DNA of 64,000 bases from Platynereis dumerilii (taxonomy: Eukaryota; Annelida; Polychaeta; Phyllodocida; Nereididae). Position 1 is the first letter of the stretch. Each line of letters starts with the position of its first letter. This document shows positions 21,769 through 32,945 of the stretch, in pieces. The notes beneath the pieces are model-generated. The model was not told the DNA's origin and searched no databases. It saw only the letters and a program-made list of their open reading frames with translations. The stretch covers positions 61,283,192-61,347,191 of the forward strand of contig JAPTHN010000003.1 in the NCBI GenBank assembly GCA_026936325.1. Direction: 5' to 3'. The position numbers and the translations under genes are program-made.

Positions 21769-22184
21769 CTGTCTTGAATTATTAGCAAACTGTGTTCATG
21801 TTATTTATACAATCAATTTTTCTAGAAGTCTATTGATTGCCAGTATGTTCATAATAGTTCTTGACTTTTTGTGAAAGTTGTGTTTTTCAAACATTTTAAG
21901 GAAAAATGCGCTCCTGACCCCTGAATATGGACTTATAGCTTTCTCACCACATTTCGCAAACATAATAATGTTTTCAGTTTATTATCAAATTGAGTTTCCA
22001 GTCACTGCTGACTGCTCAATAGGATAAAGTATTCTTAATTAAAATTATTTGTTGCAAATTCCAACCCAGTCCACAGGTTTAAAGTTTGAAGTAAATATTT
22101 TAAAGTAGGCCTACTATAAATAATAATAAGAAATAAGTAAATTAATCTCATAATTGGGCTGATATAAAGTTGAAATCTCACGAC

Positions 22185-22515
22185 CTCTTTGCAAAAACCT
22201 TTCGAGTGTCTTATGTTTTCACTGCAAACACTCTAAAAAATGTCGGGACAAAATTGTTTTTTTAGATTCAAAATGGTTTTTTGAAAAACTAAATTTCAAT
22301 GCAAAACCAAAATGGATTTTAAAAAAAATCCATTTTGGTTTTTTGCATCGAAATTTGGTTTTTCAAAAAGTCCATTTTGGTTTTTTGCATTGAAATTTGG
22401 TTTTTCAAAAAAACCATTTTGAATCTAAAAAACCAATTTTGTCTGAATTTTTTTAGAGTGAATGACACGGAAAGAGCCGTATCCATAATTCATTAAAGAC
22501 ACACAAACACAGAAA
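22185..22515 (-). other. Leader (5' UTR) exon region of GPCR unit X, carrying a fold-back MITE
   Basis: It aligns with the leader exons of Y and Z on both sides of the MITE at 22,229-22,460. The likely donor is AAAGAG|GTCGTG at 22,185/22,184, weaker than the GTAATG of Y and Z. If transcribed, the leader would contain a near-perfect long hairpin. The upstream limit is approximate. Confidence 0.45.
22229..22460. mobile_element. Palindromic MITE (CACTCTAAAAAA family, copy 1), 232 bp
   Basis: The ends CACTCTAAAAAA and TTTTTTAGAGTG frame arms that pair almost throughout (TTTTTAGATTCAAAATGG against its inverse). One arm holds an internal duplication of a unit with CCATTTTGGTTTTTTGC. AA flanks both ends, a 2-bp target duplication also supported by the empty leader in units Y and Z. 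A second copy is at 57,232-57,444. Confidence 0.85.
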
Positions 22516-22789
22516 CAATATTTGTTCCGCTAAGTCAAACAAAAAACTTTGATGTACTCAAACAACATGTTTATTTCTGAATCTGAAGAAAATGCCTTTG
22601 CATGACAAACGAATACCAATCTCGGGGGAAGAAGGAATACTTGCACTATGCAATGGCTTCTGTTGCTCAGTAGGACATTTCTCAAGTAAATCGCAAATGT
22701 AGCAAATATATACGTATGTCCATAAATATATATGCGTAGGTGTTCTATCTTATTCTATTACATTCAGAATGTGCTTGCAAGTGAAATAA

Positions 22790-22855
22790 CACACCACAAG
22801 GAGACAGCTAGGCCTACATATATATTGATTACCTGTCCATGAAGCACCCTTTTGC
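22790..22855. repeat. Duplicated 3'-flank segment of the GPCR cluster (3' of unit W)
   Basis: Diverged counterpart of 5,816-5,881 (ACCACAAGGAGACAGCTAGG, ending GAAGCACCC). It places the W/X boundary here. The W remnant lies on the other side of the retroelement block. Confidence 0.5.
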
Positions 22856-22966
22856 AAAAACAGTCCATTCAAAATAACAATTCAATTTTATTTAAAAATA
22901 AAACTTAAAACAAATGCGCAAAGATTTAAATGCAATTTTTTATACCGATGAATAAATACAAATATT

Positions 22967-23049
22967 GATTCTATTATCGTTGACGCAAGAACGGAATTTG
23001 CTGCGGGATTTCCCGCCGCGCATGCGCCGCGCAACCCACAACGCTTCCT
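22967..23049 (+). repeat. Left inverted terminal repeat of the DIRS element
   Basis: It starts GATTCTATTATCGTTGACGC and ends CACAACGCTTCCT. It includes a CG-rich palindromic core (CCGCGCATGCGCCGCG) that stands out from the AT-rich surroundings. It matches the right copy at 82 of 83 positions by eye. Confidence 0.9.
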
Positions 23050-26000
23050 CCGCACTTTTCTAGCTGACAGCGCGGTTGTTAGACGTGCGGCTCGTCTCTC
23101 TTCCCTTAACTTGTCGTCTAATATGGGAGGCCATAAGCAGACTAAGCAGGACAAGGACAAGGAGAAGAACCTAGCTTCGTCCAGAACAAAGGAAGAAGTC
23201 TTGAAGGCGAGTTTGATGGATGCCAGTGCATCCAAACCGGATGCTTTGAAAGCGCCGGTTGCGAAAATGGCCGACTCGGCTACAAACAAAAATGATAAAA
23301 TGGCCGACCCGGTCGATGACAATTCAGGCGCCAATTCGTCGATGGCGGACATGACCAATGCTTTTAAAAGCATGACTAATACCCTTAATGCTTTACTGTC
23401 CAACAATATGTCCAAGCAGTCTAGTGCTGAGGATGATGCTTTACTCTATGAGGAAGATGAGTATGATGACAGTTACTATGATGATTCTTATAATGAGAAT
23501 GAATTATTGGGTTTCACTAATGATGGCACTCCAGTGAGTCGTAAGAGGCCTTTAGCTGTGCTTGAGGAAAGTTTGCCTGAGGCCAAAAAGCAGTCATTGG
23601 CTAGAATGTGCTCAGCAGCCAGCACTGAGGAGCCCAAGGACCCAAATATTCATAAAACTCTAGCAGACAATATTACTGAGTTTATGCGCAATAAGCCTGA
23701 GGAATCCAAACTTAGTGCAAATTTAGACAAATATTTGCCTCCAGCCAATTGCCCAGGCTTAGAAAATATCAAGGTTAATGAAACTGTTTGGAGAATGATT
23801 GATCATCATGCCAGGGCCCAAGATTTAAGGCTCCAACGAGTCCACACCTCTCTTTTGAGAGGCACCACGGCTTTTGTTCAATTGGTGAACACCTTGTTTA
23901 ATGAGTGGGATGCAGACACCAACAGTTGTCCAAAGAAACCTTTCAGGCTATGATGGCCCTGAGCTCAGATGCTCTCATGATTTTAGGCAACTGTAACTTT
24001 GAACTTGCCATGCGTAGACGAGAGTTTATTAGAAATGCAGTGTCCCCAGACTATGCTCAGATATGTTCATCCTCTGGACCTTATACGACAAAGTTGTTTG
24101 GTGATGATGTCATCAAAATGATCAAGGAACTGTCGGAGGTTAACAAGCTGACCCATTCAGCATTTAGATCCCACAATCGACCCGCGCCTACTGGGCGTGG
24201 ACGAGGCTGAGGACGTGGAAGAGGCCGAGGACGAGGTGACTCGAAAGGAGGCCCCTACAAGAGGTCAGGCCGAGGTAGAGGCCGTGGTCAGAATCTCGGG
24301 GGGGACTACCCGCCACTGGGAGCTCCAGCTCCTCAACAGTAGTTCAGCCTGTCACTTCAGTTACTAATAATGTTGCTACTAACCATGTAAGTAGCCAAGT
24401 GGCTGGTAGACTGAAACACTTTATCCCCTTTTGGCACAATTTGACTAATGACAGCTTTGTGTTGCAAGTAGTTTCAGGACTCAAATTGGAGTTTATTGAT
24501 GGCGACATTCCAATCCAATGCAGACAACCTTATCGATGACATTTATGTTCAGGCTCAGTCAGCTGAAGCATGTACGCAGGCGGTTGAGACCACTGTTTCT
24601 CTTTTAGAACACTGTGGGTTTCTTATTCACCCCACAAAATCTTGTTTAACTCCCTCCAATTCCACCACGTACTGGGGGTTTGAAATTAATTCTGATGCTA
24701 TGTCCGTCACTTTAACAGCAGAAAAGAAACTGCGCTGTGTGGAGTCTTGTAAGACCTTATTACTGCGAGACACGGTCACAATTAGAACCTTAGCCAAGGT
24801 GATAGGTCAACTTGTCTCCACTTTTCCTGGAGTACCCCAAGACCCGTTGCACTATCGAGACCTTGAAGTTGCTAAGATCACTGCTTTGGTAAGACATGAT
24901 CAAAACTTTGATGCTCCAGTGGTAATCACACATGCCATGAAGGCTGAATTAACTTGGTGGATAAATAACTTACCAACCTCTACTGCCAAAATTGTGAAAG
25001 GGTCGGTTGATATAGAGTTGTTCACAGACGCCACATTGCAGAACTGGGGGGCAAAATGTGGATCCCAAACAACTGGTGGTCCGTTTTCGCACGAGGAGAT
25101 TCTCCTCTCTCGAGGCTATATCAATGTTTGTGAGTTGTTGGCAGTTAAATTGGCTTTACAAGCATTCGTCAAAACCCTTAGGGGGAAAACGGTTCTAGTT
25201 AGATCAGATAACATGGTCACTGTTGCCTACATCACCCACATGGGCGGCACCAAGTCACAGTTGTGTAATCAGGTTGCCAAGGACATTTGGAATTGGGCTA
25301 TAACTCATAACATCTGGCTCTCAGCAGAACATATAGCTGGAGTTTTAAATATCCATGCGGACTATGAAAGTCGCCATGTTGACAATAGACTTGAATGGGC
25401 AATCTATCCAGATATTTTCAACAGATTATGCCATCGGTTTGGAACACCAGAGATAGATTTGTTTGCCTCTCGGCTTAATCCTAAACTGCCTACATTTGTG
25501 ACTTGGAGGCCTGCCCCTGGGGCGTATCATGTCAATGCCTTTACTATGTCTTGGGCTGATATTTACACTTATATTTTTCCGCCTTTCAGCCTTATCACCA
25601 GATGTTTACAGCAACTGACGTTACAATGCACAGACGCACTGATCATCACACCTCTTTGGCCAGCTCAGCCCTGGTTCGCACAGTTAACCCAGATGTTAGT
25701 CGATGTGCCAGTGATCTTACCCAAAAACCAGTCCCTGTACCTGCCGAGCGAGCCCTCGAGAGTCCACCCTCTGCCTCATCTACGGCTGATTGCCTGCAAA
25801 GTTTCCGGCAATCGAAAGAAAACTACCACATTTCAGAGAAAGCTCTTAACATCATTTACCAGTCGTGACGAAAGGGTACTCAAAAACAATATAATTCTGC
25901 CTTACGACGATGGCAGAAGTTTTGTGTTGAACGGAAAATTAGTTACTATAATCCCTCTGTAGCAGAGGTCCTGGATTTTCTTGTTGACAGATTTGAGACT

Positions 26001-26809
26001 GGTATAGGCTACAGCGCGTTAAACACGACACGATGTGCACTTTCACTCATTATTAATTTTGGTTCAGTTACTGCTGGGGCGCACCCGTTAATTGTTCGAT
26101 TTATGAAAGGTGTTTATAACATTCGCCCGCCTCGGGCTCGTTATGCTGACATTTGGGACCCAACCATTGTGTTGAACTACTTAAAGACGTTGGGTCCAGC
26201 CAAATTTTTGAGCCTTAAAGACTTGTCATTAAAATTGGTTACTCTCATGGCACTTGTCTCAGCACAGAGAGTGCAGACGTTGCAACGTTTAGACATTAGC
26301 ACAATGCTTAAGAAGAAAAATGTTATTACTTTTGCTTTGACTGACCCGTTGAAGCAGTCCAGACCAGGTCGCTCTGTCCCCACAATCTCATTTAAAGCTT
26401 TTGTGCCAAACCGCAGACTGTGTGTCGTTAATTATATCCACCATGAATACTTAAAGCGTACAAAACATTTCCGACAGAGTCAGTCAAAATTTTTCCTCAG
26501 TTACTCGAAAAATCATAAGCCAGTGTCTAAGGCTACTATTGCACGCTGGATTAAAACCATGCTCTACCGGGCAGGCATCTCTGAAAACTTCACAGCACAC
26601 TCGACACGAGCCGCTGCTACTTCATCCGCACTTGCCAGCGCAGTACCCATTGAAGAAATTCTCAATAAGGCTGGGTGGTCATCAGGGAGTACCTTTGCCA
26701 AGTTTTATCACAAGACCATTACTCCACAGGATATGGCTACAACCTTGCTCCACAGGGCATAGGTAGGTAAAAATTGTACACAGAGCAATCATTGCTTCAA
26801 ACTGTGCGT

Positions 26810-26892
26810 AGGAAGCGTTGTGGGTTGCGCGGCGCATGCGCGGCGGGAAATCCCGCAGCAAATTCCGTTCTTGCGTCAACGTTAATAGAATC
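26810..26892 (-). repeat. Right inverted terminal repeat of the DIRS element
   Basis: Inverse of 22,967-23,049, starting AGGAAGCGTTGTGGG and ending GTTAATAGAATC. It directly abuts the second, related terminal-repeat pair at 26,890. Confidence 0.9.
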
Positions 26893-27170
26893 CCCCAATT
26901 ACACTAACGCTAGGAAGTGTGATGGGGATTCTGATAGTTGACGCAAGGAACGAGAATTTGATGCGCCAACCCTGCCCTTCCCTGTATTGATATGGGATAA
27001 AACTGTTGTTGCCAACGCTTGAGGATTGATTGGTCCGTGTATCGGGCTATCGGAAGCTTTTTGCGTCGCACGTCGCATGCACAGCGAGAAATCCCGCATC
27101 AAATTCTCGTTCCTTGCGTCAACTATCAGAATCCCCATCACACTTCCTAACGTTAGTGTAATTGGGGGAT
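26890..27170. mobile_element. Short non-autonomous remnant with DIRS-like inverted ends
   Basis: Two 76-bp arms (26,890-26,965 and 27,095-27,170) are inverted copies with one difference. They contain TTGACGCAAGGAACGAG and a GGGATTTCTCG continuation related to the terminal repeat of the adjacent DIRS element, but diverged from it. Only about 130 bp lies between the arms. It is best read as the ends of a second DIRS family with the interior gone. By alignment with the flank of unit Z, the full-size and short elements together fill a single insertion site. Confidence 0.65.
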
Positions 27171-27689
27171 TTGACTTTATTGGCATACCATACACTGTAC
27201 AAGTATCTGTCAGTTTGAGCATTATATTTTTAGTCATGCAGTTAGGTCTTGTCAATAAAGTTTATGAATTTGTATTTTTCTCTGTTTTTGTTGTTCTTTT
27301 TTAAAGTGCAATCTAAATTACAATGCACTAGCAGTGTACCTGTCGAAAGACAGGTATAGAGTGGGTGCATCGTCTGTCTTCAAAAACCTCATGCACTTGT
27401 GCAGTAAGGTTGGCATATATGTAAAAATAAGGCATGCAAAATATTTTTAAAAAATCGAATGCCTAAGGTTGGCTCCACAGCCTTCAAATTGTAGTAGTCC
27501 ATAAAGTGAGGAAGTGGCCGAGTAGGCCTACATCATGTATTAAAGCTTTGATTGAATAATTATGTAGTTTATTTATGCAATCAGGACTTAATATGTGAAT
27601 ATGCTAACATGATCTGTCTTGCAATTGTTAATGGTGAATTGAAAGAACATACCGTCCCATAAACCCTGAGCCCTTATTCAAATGACCTG
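27171..27689. other. 3' flank of GPCR unit W and unassigned sequence
   Basis: The first 80 bp (CATACACTGTACAAG, then GAGCATTATA and GTCATGCAG) align with the 3' flank of unit Z at 6,040-6,110. This shows where the cluster resumes after the retroelement block. Nothing else was recognised. Confidence 0.5.
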
Positions 27690-27815
27690 GGCCATAGTTT
27701 CAATTGTCCTTTGCCTCATTGGGGTGGAACCTCTTGTGCTGAGTAACCAATAAATTTAGTGAATAAATGCAGGACACAACAGGCCAATCATCTATCCATC
27801 TCCAGTCAATCCATC
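27690..27815 (+). mobile_element. tRNA-derived SINE, 3' part
   Basis: Matches the tail half of the SINE at 52,283-52,490 (GTTTCAATTGTCC, TTGCCTCATTG, ATGCAGGACACAA, CCAATCATCTATCC). Head missing and body diverged. Confidence 0.5.
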
Positions 27816-27959
27816 TGGCTCTTGCCCTCCCATAGTTGCCAGTACCTTGTGCAAAGTTTTTTCCACTTCTCTCGTCCAATCTTCCCTGGTATTTTTATAT
27901 AGATGTTCAAATATTGGCTGTAAATTTGTATTTTGTACCGTTTACTCCAGAGAAGTAAT

Positions 27960-28185
27960 AGCTACAGTGTTAAAGTGTTAATTTTTGCCTCTGACCATTT
28001 TCAATAGAGCAGCTTTCATGAAGTCTATTTTGAAGAAGCAGATCAGTGAGTTGAGCAGGAGTTTGGTGATATGAAAAAAAAAGCGAAAATGATGAAGAAC
28101 TTCAGAAGAAGCAACTTTCATTGGCCTGTAAGATTTAGTATGAGATATCCAAAATCTGAGCTTTTACACCCAATGACAAAAAATG
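27960..28185 (-). pseudogene. GPCR unit W remnant (TM6-TM7 end of second coding exon)
   Basis: It aligns with the 3' end of the paralogous coding exon (GCAGCTTTCATGAAGTC, CAGATCAGTGAGTTGAG) up to the TM6 codons (TTTTACACCCAATGAC), then similarity stops. Several indels shift the frame. TM1-TM5 are absent. It is a deleted copy. Confidence 0.8.
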
Positions 28186-28309
28186 TTACTGACTTTATGT
28201 CACATTTATTATTGATTATTTGTGATGGTTTTATGATTTCAAATTTTGTACAAAATTGGGTCTTCGGAAGATGCTGTACACTGCTTAAAGTTGAATTCAA
28301 TAATGTTTA

Positions 28310-28560
28310 AAGACTATTATAAAATTGTAATTCCAGTCACGGTTGATTGCTCAAGATGATAAAATATTCTTAATTAACACCAATTGTGGCCATATAGTTG
28401 ATAAGTATATGGTTTTAGGTGTAGAAGTTTTAAACTTTTGAATGATTTATTATAGTAATACTGCACTGTACACCTCGCAAATTTGCAGATACAAAGTTGA
28501 AACAAAAAGTTTTAATGAACTCGCACAAGTTGACACAACACTTGGCTTTTCGTCTGGACT
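28310..28560 (-). pseudogene. Upstream/leader remnant of GPCR unit W
   Basis: ATTCCAGTCACGGTTGATTGCTCA and the following AAGTATTCTTAATTAA-like sequence align with the leader region of unit X (about 21,985-22,150). This places upstream sequence directly next to the TM7 fragment, so a large internal deletion removed most of unit W. Confidence 0.55.
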
Positions 28561-28601
28561 GAAGCTGAAGAAAATGCCTTTACATGTCAAAGAAATGTTG
28601 G

Positions 28602-28925
28602 TCACTAAGTTATACTCCACCCAGACAGTTTTCTATTGTCTTTTGCCGTGGTATAACCAACAGATTTGTTAGTTATACCACTGTTGGGGATTAAGTTAGC
28701 TTGTTGTACTGCTTTTTCTGCAAACAATGCACCTAAAAATGACAACAAAGTCACAAAATTCAGTTAAAAATCTTTCGGGAGTCATGTATGGAGTATAAGT
28801 CGCTTATACAACTCATTTTCGGTGTATAACTAACATTTCAGGGGTTATTTACCTCGGGCTAAAGCCCTCAGTAAATAACCACCTGAAATGTTAGTTATCC
28901 ACCTCAAATGAGTTGTATAACCTAT
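28602..28925. repeat. Palindromic (fold-back) segments
   Basis: Two nested inverted repeats. GTGGTATAACCAACA and its inverse lie at about 28,648-28,681. A longer pair at 28,804-28,920 has arms TTATACAACTCAT and ATGAGTTGTATAA and pairs inward through TAACATTTCAGG and GGTTATTTAC. The loop is CTCGGGCTAAAGCCC. It is probably a MITE; no target duplication could be assigned. Confidence 0.6.
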
Positions 28926-29389
28926 ACTTATAGGCCTACATAATAGATTATTCACCTACATGGGAGAGGGAATGTGAGGTTCATCACCTGCAAAGATGAG
29001 GGCACAGTGTCCTTGAACAAAGTTTAGGGTAAAAAAAAAATGTACAAAAAATCTGTCAACTCGTTAAATTGGCGGCCCCTTTGAAAACCAGAACCATTTA
29101 AAATTATTCATCCGAAAACCAACACCAACACCACAAACCATGTATAATCCGTCAGTACAAATATATGCAAACCGTTCCTTGAACTTAATTTACCTGGTAA
29201 TTTAAATTCAGGGAATATACAATGTAAGAAAGCTGTTTTAATACAAATTTATTCGCCAGAATCACTTTAAAGGAATAAACAACAATTGTTTTTCAATTAC
29301 AGATTATGGGTGCCAAGGTTGATCATTTTAGCCTTGTTTAAAATAATACAATATTATTTATTATCCCTTTTGTCCTGTAATTTACAATA
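28926..29389. other. Intergenic, no gene recognised
   Basis: AT-rich, with an A run near 29,030. No coding pattern was seen. Confidence 0.4.
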
Positions 29390-29600
29390 GAGAGAGAAGA
29401 GAGAAAATTGGCTTTATTTAGCACATTTGTATGACGTTTTACATGTATTTCATATAATAGATAGATCATAATAAGCTAGTGTTCATGTCATCTAAACTTT
29501 TTAAAAATTATGTGCAAGGAGACCCACTGAAGCAATGCTTGTGGTTGTGGGCCACCTACATATAGTTAAATTCCATACATATATATTATACACAACAGTG
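29390..29600 (-). mobile_element. Probable LINE 3' end (minus strand)
   Basis: Read on the minus strand it ends GCTAAATAAAGCCAATTT followed by TCTC/TCTCT repeats. A block with GGTGGCCCACAACCACAAGC lies upstream. A polyadenylation-like word followed by short tandem repeats resembles the 3' ends of CR1/L2-like LINEs. No coding part remains. Confidence 0.4.
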
Positions 29601-29689
29601 GTACATAGTAATATTATTTTAACAGATGTTTCAAGGTAGGGAAAACAATAATCAATTAATCAGAAAATTAAAGAGGTATTAAAGTAAGT

Positions 29690-29745
29690 AAAAAAAATAA
29701 TAATAAAGAAAAAAAATAAATAAATAAAATAAAATAAAATAAATT
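29690..29745. repeat. A-rich simple repeat (AAATA/AAAAT)
   Basis: Runs of AATAATAATAAAG and AAATAAAATAAAATAAA. A second low-complexity stretch, GGATG/GGAATG-rich, follows at 29,880-29,970. The short frames across both are artefacts. Confidence 0.8.
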
Positions 29746-30439
29746 TAAGAACAAATATGGCATTTAAACATAAACATATGTACATATAAAGTTACAGAAA
29801 AAGAGAAATATAACAGTAATATGTTTATGGGAACCTTACAGATATACATCGAAATATATACATTGCGAGTTTGAGAATGAGGCAATGAAGTGGTGGGGAT
29901 GAGATGTGAAGGATGGAATGGGAGGATGCGATGGAATGGAAAGGATGGGATGAAAGAACAATATGGAAAGGACGATACAGAAACAACAGGAGAAATTCTT
30001 GGCGATACTCATTCCAGACAATCAAGATTAAATACATACTGAATCTGCAAAGATTCTGCATAATGCTTACTATACCTTTGTTTGTATTTTGTTAATACAA
30101 TGTTCGAAAACATTGAATTTTGTACTAGAAATGCATTGAATATCAATTCAATGACTGCCTTTCACATCTTCAATGTAATTCACTCATTCCGATGATTCCA
30201 AATTGATATATTCACTCTTAAATTAGAGTCCACAGAGGTGCCAAATCCATACTGTTGAATCTGTTTCTCCGCTCTCGAAGGCCTTTTTAGCAACCAGTCT
30301 TACATTAAATATTTTTTATATTACATAGGGTTGTCAGCCCCCCCCCCCCCCAAAAAAAGGAAAAAAACAACATTTGGGCAAGAAAGCTAATAATGTGGGC
30401 AGATGACCAAGATATATTAAAAATCATTGTTTCAAGTGA

Positions 30440-30445
30440 TTTAAT
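30440..30445 (-). terminator. Possible polyadenylation signal (ATTAAA) of the SRCR-EGF gene
   Basis: ATTAAA on the minus strand about 130 bp after the stop codon at 30,572. No AATAAA occurs closer. The variant hexamer is common but weak evidence. Confidence 0.3.
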
Positions 30446-30571
30446 ATCACAGAGCACAAATTTTGGATTGTAAACTCCACAAAAATTCCAGTTCGGTACT
30501 CATCCTAGGCCTATATATGGTCTATTGCACACACTGATAAGCGGGATGACCATGAACTGATAAGGGTGATT

Positions 30572-30831
30572 TTACACATTTCTTCCTCCTAATATGAAGA
30601 TGACATCCCCTTTAGACACCAGAGGTAATCTGTAGACATTAGCACTTATCAGAGTGCATTCGCATTCGTCCTCTTTCTGTTCATATTTGAAGGCCAGACA
30701 TGCAGTTTTCATCTGACAGAGGATAGTACAACTGGATTCTCTACAGATGGCAGGTCTGACCGCTTCCCTCTGTTGGATGCTGACTGAAGAAGTGTTCGCC
30801 TGCACTTTCGTGAATTGTCCGAAGATCCGAC
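30572..30831 (-). CDS. SRCR-EGF gene, exon 8: PAN/apple-like C-terminal module
   Basis: The acceptor ATGTTGCAG precedes the exon, which enters in phase 1 and runs 85 codons to a stop at 30,572. It is cysteine-rich: ICRESSCTILCQMKTACLAF, then KYEQKEDECECTL. The spacing C..C...C......CLAF.Y....C.C is typical of PAN/apple-like modules in secreted invertebrate proteins. These mediate protein or carbohydrate contacts. The module is the last exon and ends near ILGGRNV, without a membrane anchor, so the protein is likely secreted. Confidence 0.75.
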
Positions 30832-30865
30832 CTGCAACATAAATTTAAGACTATAATGGGGCGAC

Positions 30866-31030
30866 CATTTCATGATCGAGGGGGGGGGGGCATTTGTAGT
30901 CTTCCTCGGCGGGAAATTATTCATGATTATTTATTTAAAGTGTGTGCAGTCCCCGAATATTCATTCTCAAATCAAGCAACACCTTATTTAGAAATACGCC
31001 CAAATACATGTTTCCGTATTTTAGCTACTT
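30866..31030 (+). mobile_element. MITE with G-rich TIR and spaced AT-rich units (copy 4, partial), intronic
   Basis: It starts GGCGACCATTTCATGATC and a G run, contains GAAATTATTCATGATT and ATCAAGCAACACC, then fades. The right terminus is missing. Confidence 0.6.
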
Positions 31031-31229
31031 CAAGGTGATTTAGTTTTAGACAGATCTGGGAAATGAGGGCATGGAGGGGTGAGGTACCATTTTATCTTAG
31101 AAAACAGCACTCTTTGGCCTTGTTCATGGCTCAAATTAATCAGTAAGTATATATTAAAAATTATATTGAAAATGTATTAACATTTTGTTGCACAGATTGT
31201 ATTTGCCTGTTTTTGTTTGACCGCCCCTG

Positions 31230-31412
31230 CTGCCCTTTACGAGATGGTTGCACAATTGTTTTGAGCCAATATAGCATGTCGTTTGTAAGTTATAACAACT
31301 AGAAAGATAATCATCACTCAAAACAACAAGCTATAAACTTTTGCTCAAACAAATGGTGCTACCAACTCACTCAATCATTTGAGCTGACTCAAAATTTCGA
31401 ATTTTACAGTAT
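31230..31412. mobile_element. Palindromic MITE of the ACACTGTAAAAT family (copy 1, left arm eroded)
   Basis: It shares CACTCAATCATTTGAGCTGACTC near its right end, GATGGTTGCACAATT in its left arm and ATAACAACTAGAAAGAT in the middle with copies at 51,488 and 53,378. It lies in an intron of the SRCR-EGF gene. Confidence 0.65.
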
Positions 31413-32452
31413 TGTTTTCTTCAGACTCCTGGATAGAGTAAGCAATGCATTTTGAGATTGTACATTGTTATGTACTTTGTGTGAGGACATTCCCTGGCAG
31501 TTTTGCTCAATTGAGGCCAACTCAATTCATACTTATGGCACTGAATACATCAGAAAGAAAGATTGGTGAAGGCTATCAATGCCTAATGTCCAAGTGTCCA
31601 TCATCTGTCATTAGAATGATCAATACACATTCTGACAGCTTTATATTTAATTTAAGGACAGTCTGCAGCCATAACTGCCAAGTTATGGTAAGCCACTATT
31701 CTTGAAATCAATAAGATATATATTATTAATCAAAAAGTAGTGTTTTGCATATTGATTAATCAGTATAATACATTTTCAGGAGAAGTGCTTGCCATTTGAT
31801 ATTTCACATCTTGTTTGTCAAAGAATACTAAATCATTGTTGTTACAACTGTGTATGAAGTGCTGGGACACCAGTACTCATATACTTATAAAAAGACCATT
31901 GGCCAGTTTCATACAGGCCTAGCTATTTAAGTTTTCATAACTTGCAGCCTATTTCCTTATTCACAATCTTCCCCCATCTAAATCAGTATCATAACCCCAT
32001 CTTATATAATGTGCTTCTGTAAAGTAAGTGAAACATGTGATGTTTTTTCAGTGGGTCAATACTAAACATCCTAAATGAAACTGCTTGTGAGCCAATGCAA
32101 TTTTAATCAATGGGACACTCTTATGAACGATTTTTTTTAACCTATAATGTATCTGTTTTAGGGGAAAAAATTGGCAGCCATTTGTATCCTAAAATTCCCA
32201 AATACCTCAAATATCCTCCTTTGGACACTATGCACATGTTTTTTTTTGTTTTGTTTTTTTGTTTTCACATCGAACAAGGATCTTTGCTTCCATGCACAAG
32301 CAGTTTGATGGAAGATGTTTAGAATTAATCAAATGGCAAAACATAACCTGTTTCACTTTATTACAGTCGGCACTGCACACTGCAACAGAGGAAGTGTGGT
32401 GAAACAAAAAAGGCAGTAGCTGCAAACGAATAACGAAAAATTCACAACATAC
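31413..32452. other. Intron of the SRCR-EGF gene
   Basis: No further exon, MITE or RNA gene recognised between the terminal exon and EGF exon 7. Open frames (about 31,445-31,705 on plus) have no domain character. Confidence 0.5.
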
Positions 32453-32557
32453 CCTGGCAGGATGATGAAACAGAGAGGTCGCATCGACAATAATAGGCTC
32501 CAATAGCGTCAAAACATGTGTGGTCCGGGCATGGATTACTGGCACATTCATCAATTT
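32453..32557 (-). CDS. SRCR-EGF gene, exon 7: calcium-binding-type EGF domain
   Basis: 105 nt, phase 1 at both ends (acceptor TTTTTTAG, donor CCAGG|GTATGT). It encodes IDECASNPCPDHTCFDA, then GAYYCRCDLSVSSSC. The six cysteines and the leading D-E-C fit a calcium-binding EGF domain. The Asp/Asn hydroxylation region is shorter than usual. It differs from the four preceding EGF exons, which lack the DEC start. Confidence 0.8.
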
Positions 32558-32945
32558 CTAAAAAATAAGAATTCACATGATGTATTTTGCAAAAGGATTA
32601 AAGCCATAATCTGAATATCGATGAAACAAGAAATCTTGTTTCTGGCCAATAATGAACGTTTTTGAATCAGATAATAATATATTTATATATGTTTGCATCA
32701 TGACAATGGAAATTGTAATGTCTATAATTTTTGTTAGATTTATGTATAATTATTTTCCAACAAAGAAGTTCTTGAACTTGATCACATTTAATCAATAATG
32801 ATTAACTTCATTTGATTTAATCACAAATTCATGAAATTGATGTGCTATGTCAATAAAAATCTGCAGACATTCTGTATAATGAGTGGTTGCCCTATCATAA
32901 GAAATATTTTAGGTCGTCCGTGTTCAGGTTAATTACCCAACTTAC
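32558..32945. other. Intron of the SRCR-EGF gene
   Basis: AT-rich intron of 388 bp bounded by GTAAGT and TTTTTTAG signals on the minus strand. No internal feature. Confidence 0.6.

Larger units (their letters stand above)
22967..26892 (+). mobile_element. DIRS-type tyrosine-recombinase retroelement, 3.9 kb, broken but young
   Basis: It is bounded by 83-bp inverted terminal repeats (22,967-23,049 and 26,810-26,892) that differ at one position. From left to right it holds a gag-like region rich in Lys/Asp/Ser, ending in a Gly-Arg-rich tail (about 23,111-24,210). Next is a reverse transcriptase with the IDDIYV-type active-site motif and an RNase H region (about 24,380-25,960). Last is a tyrosine recombinase with the HSTRAAATS motif and a C-terminal Tyr context (about 25,900-26,762). 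This order, the inverted repeats and the lack of a target duplication identify DIRS1-like elements. The coding part is broken in a few places (about three to five), so it is a fossil, though near-identical ends indicate recent insertion. Confidence 0.9.

Noticed and set aside
25602-25868. Plus-strand frame overlapping the retroelement
   Set aside because: Alternative-frame shadow of the DIRS coding region; not a separate gene.
26899-27255. Minus-strand 118-codon frame
   Set aside because: It spans the palindromic DIRS-like ends; the apparent coding comes from the inverted arms.
29825-30095. Frames on both strands rich in Ser/His/Pro or Trp/Gly
   Set aside because: Low-complexity GGATG-type repeat.
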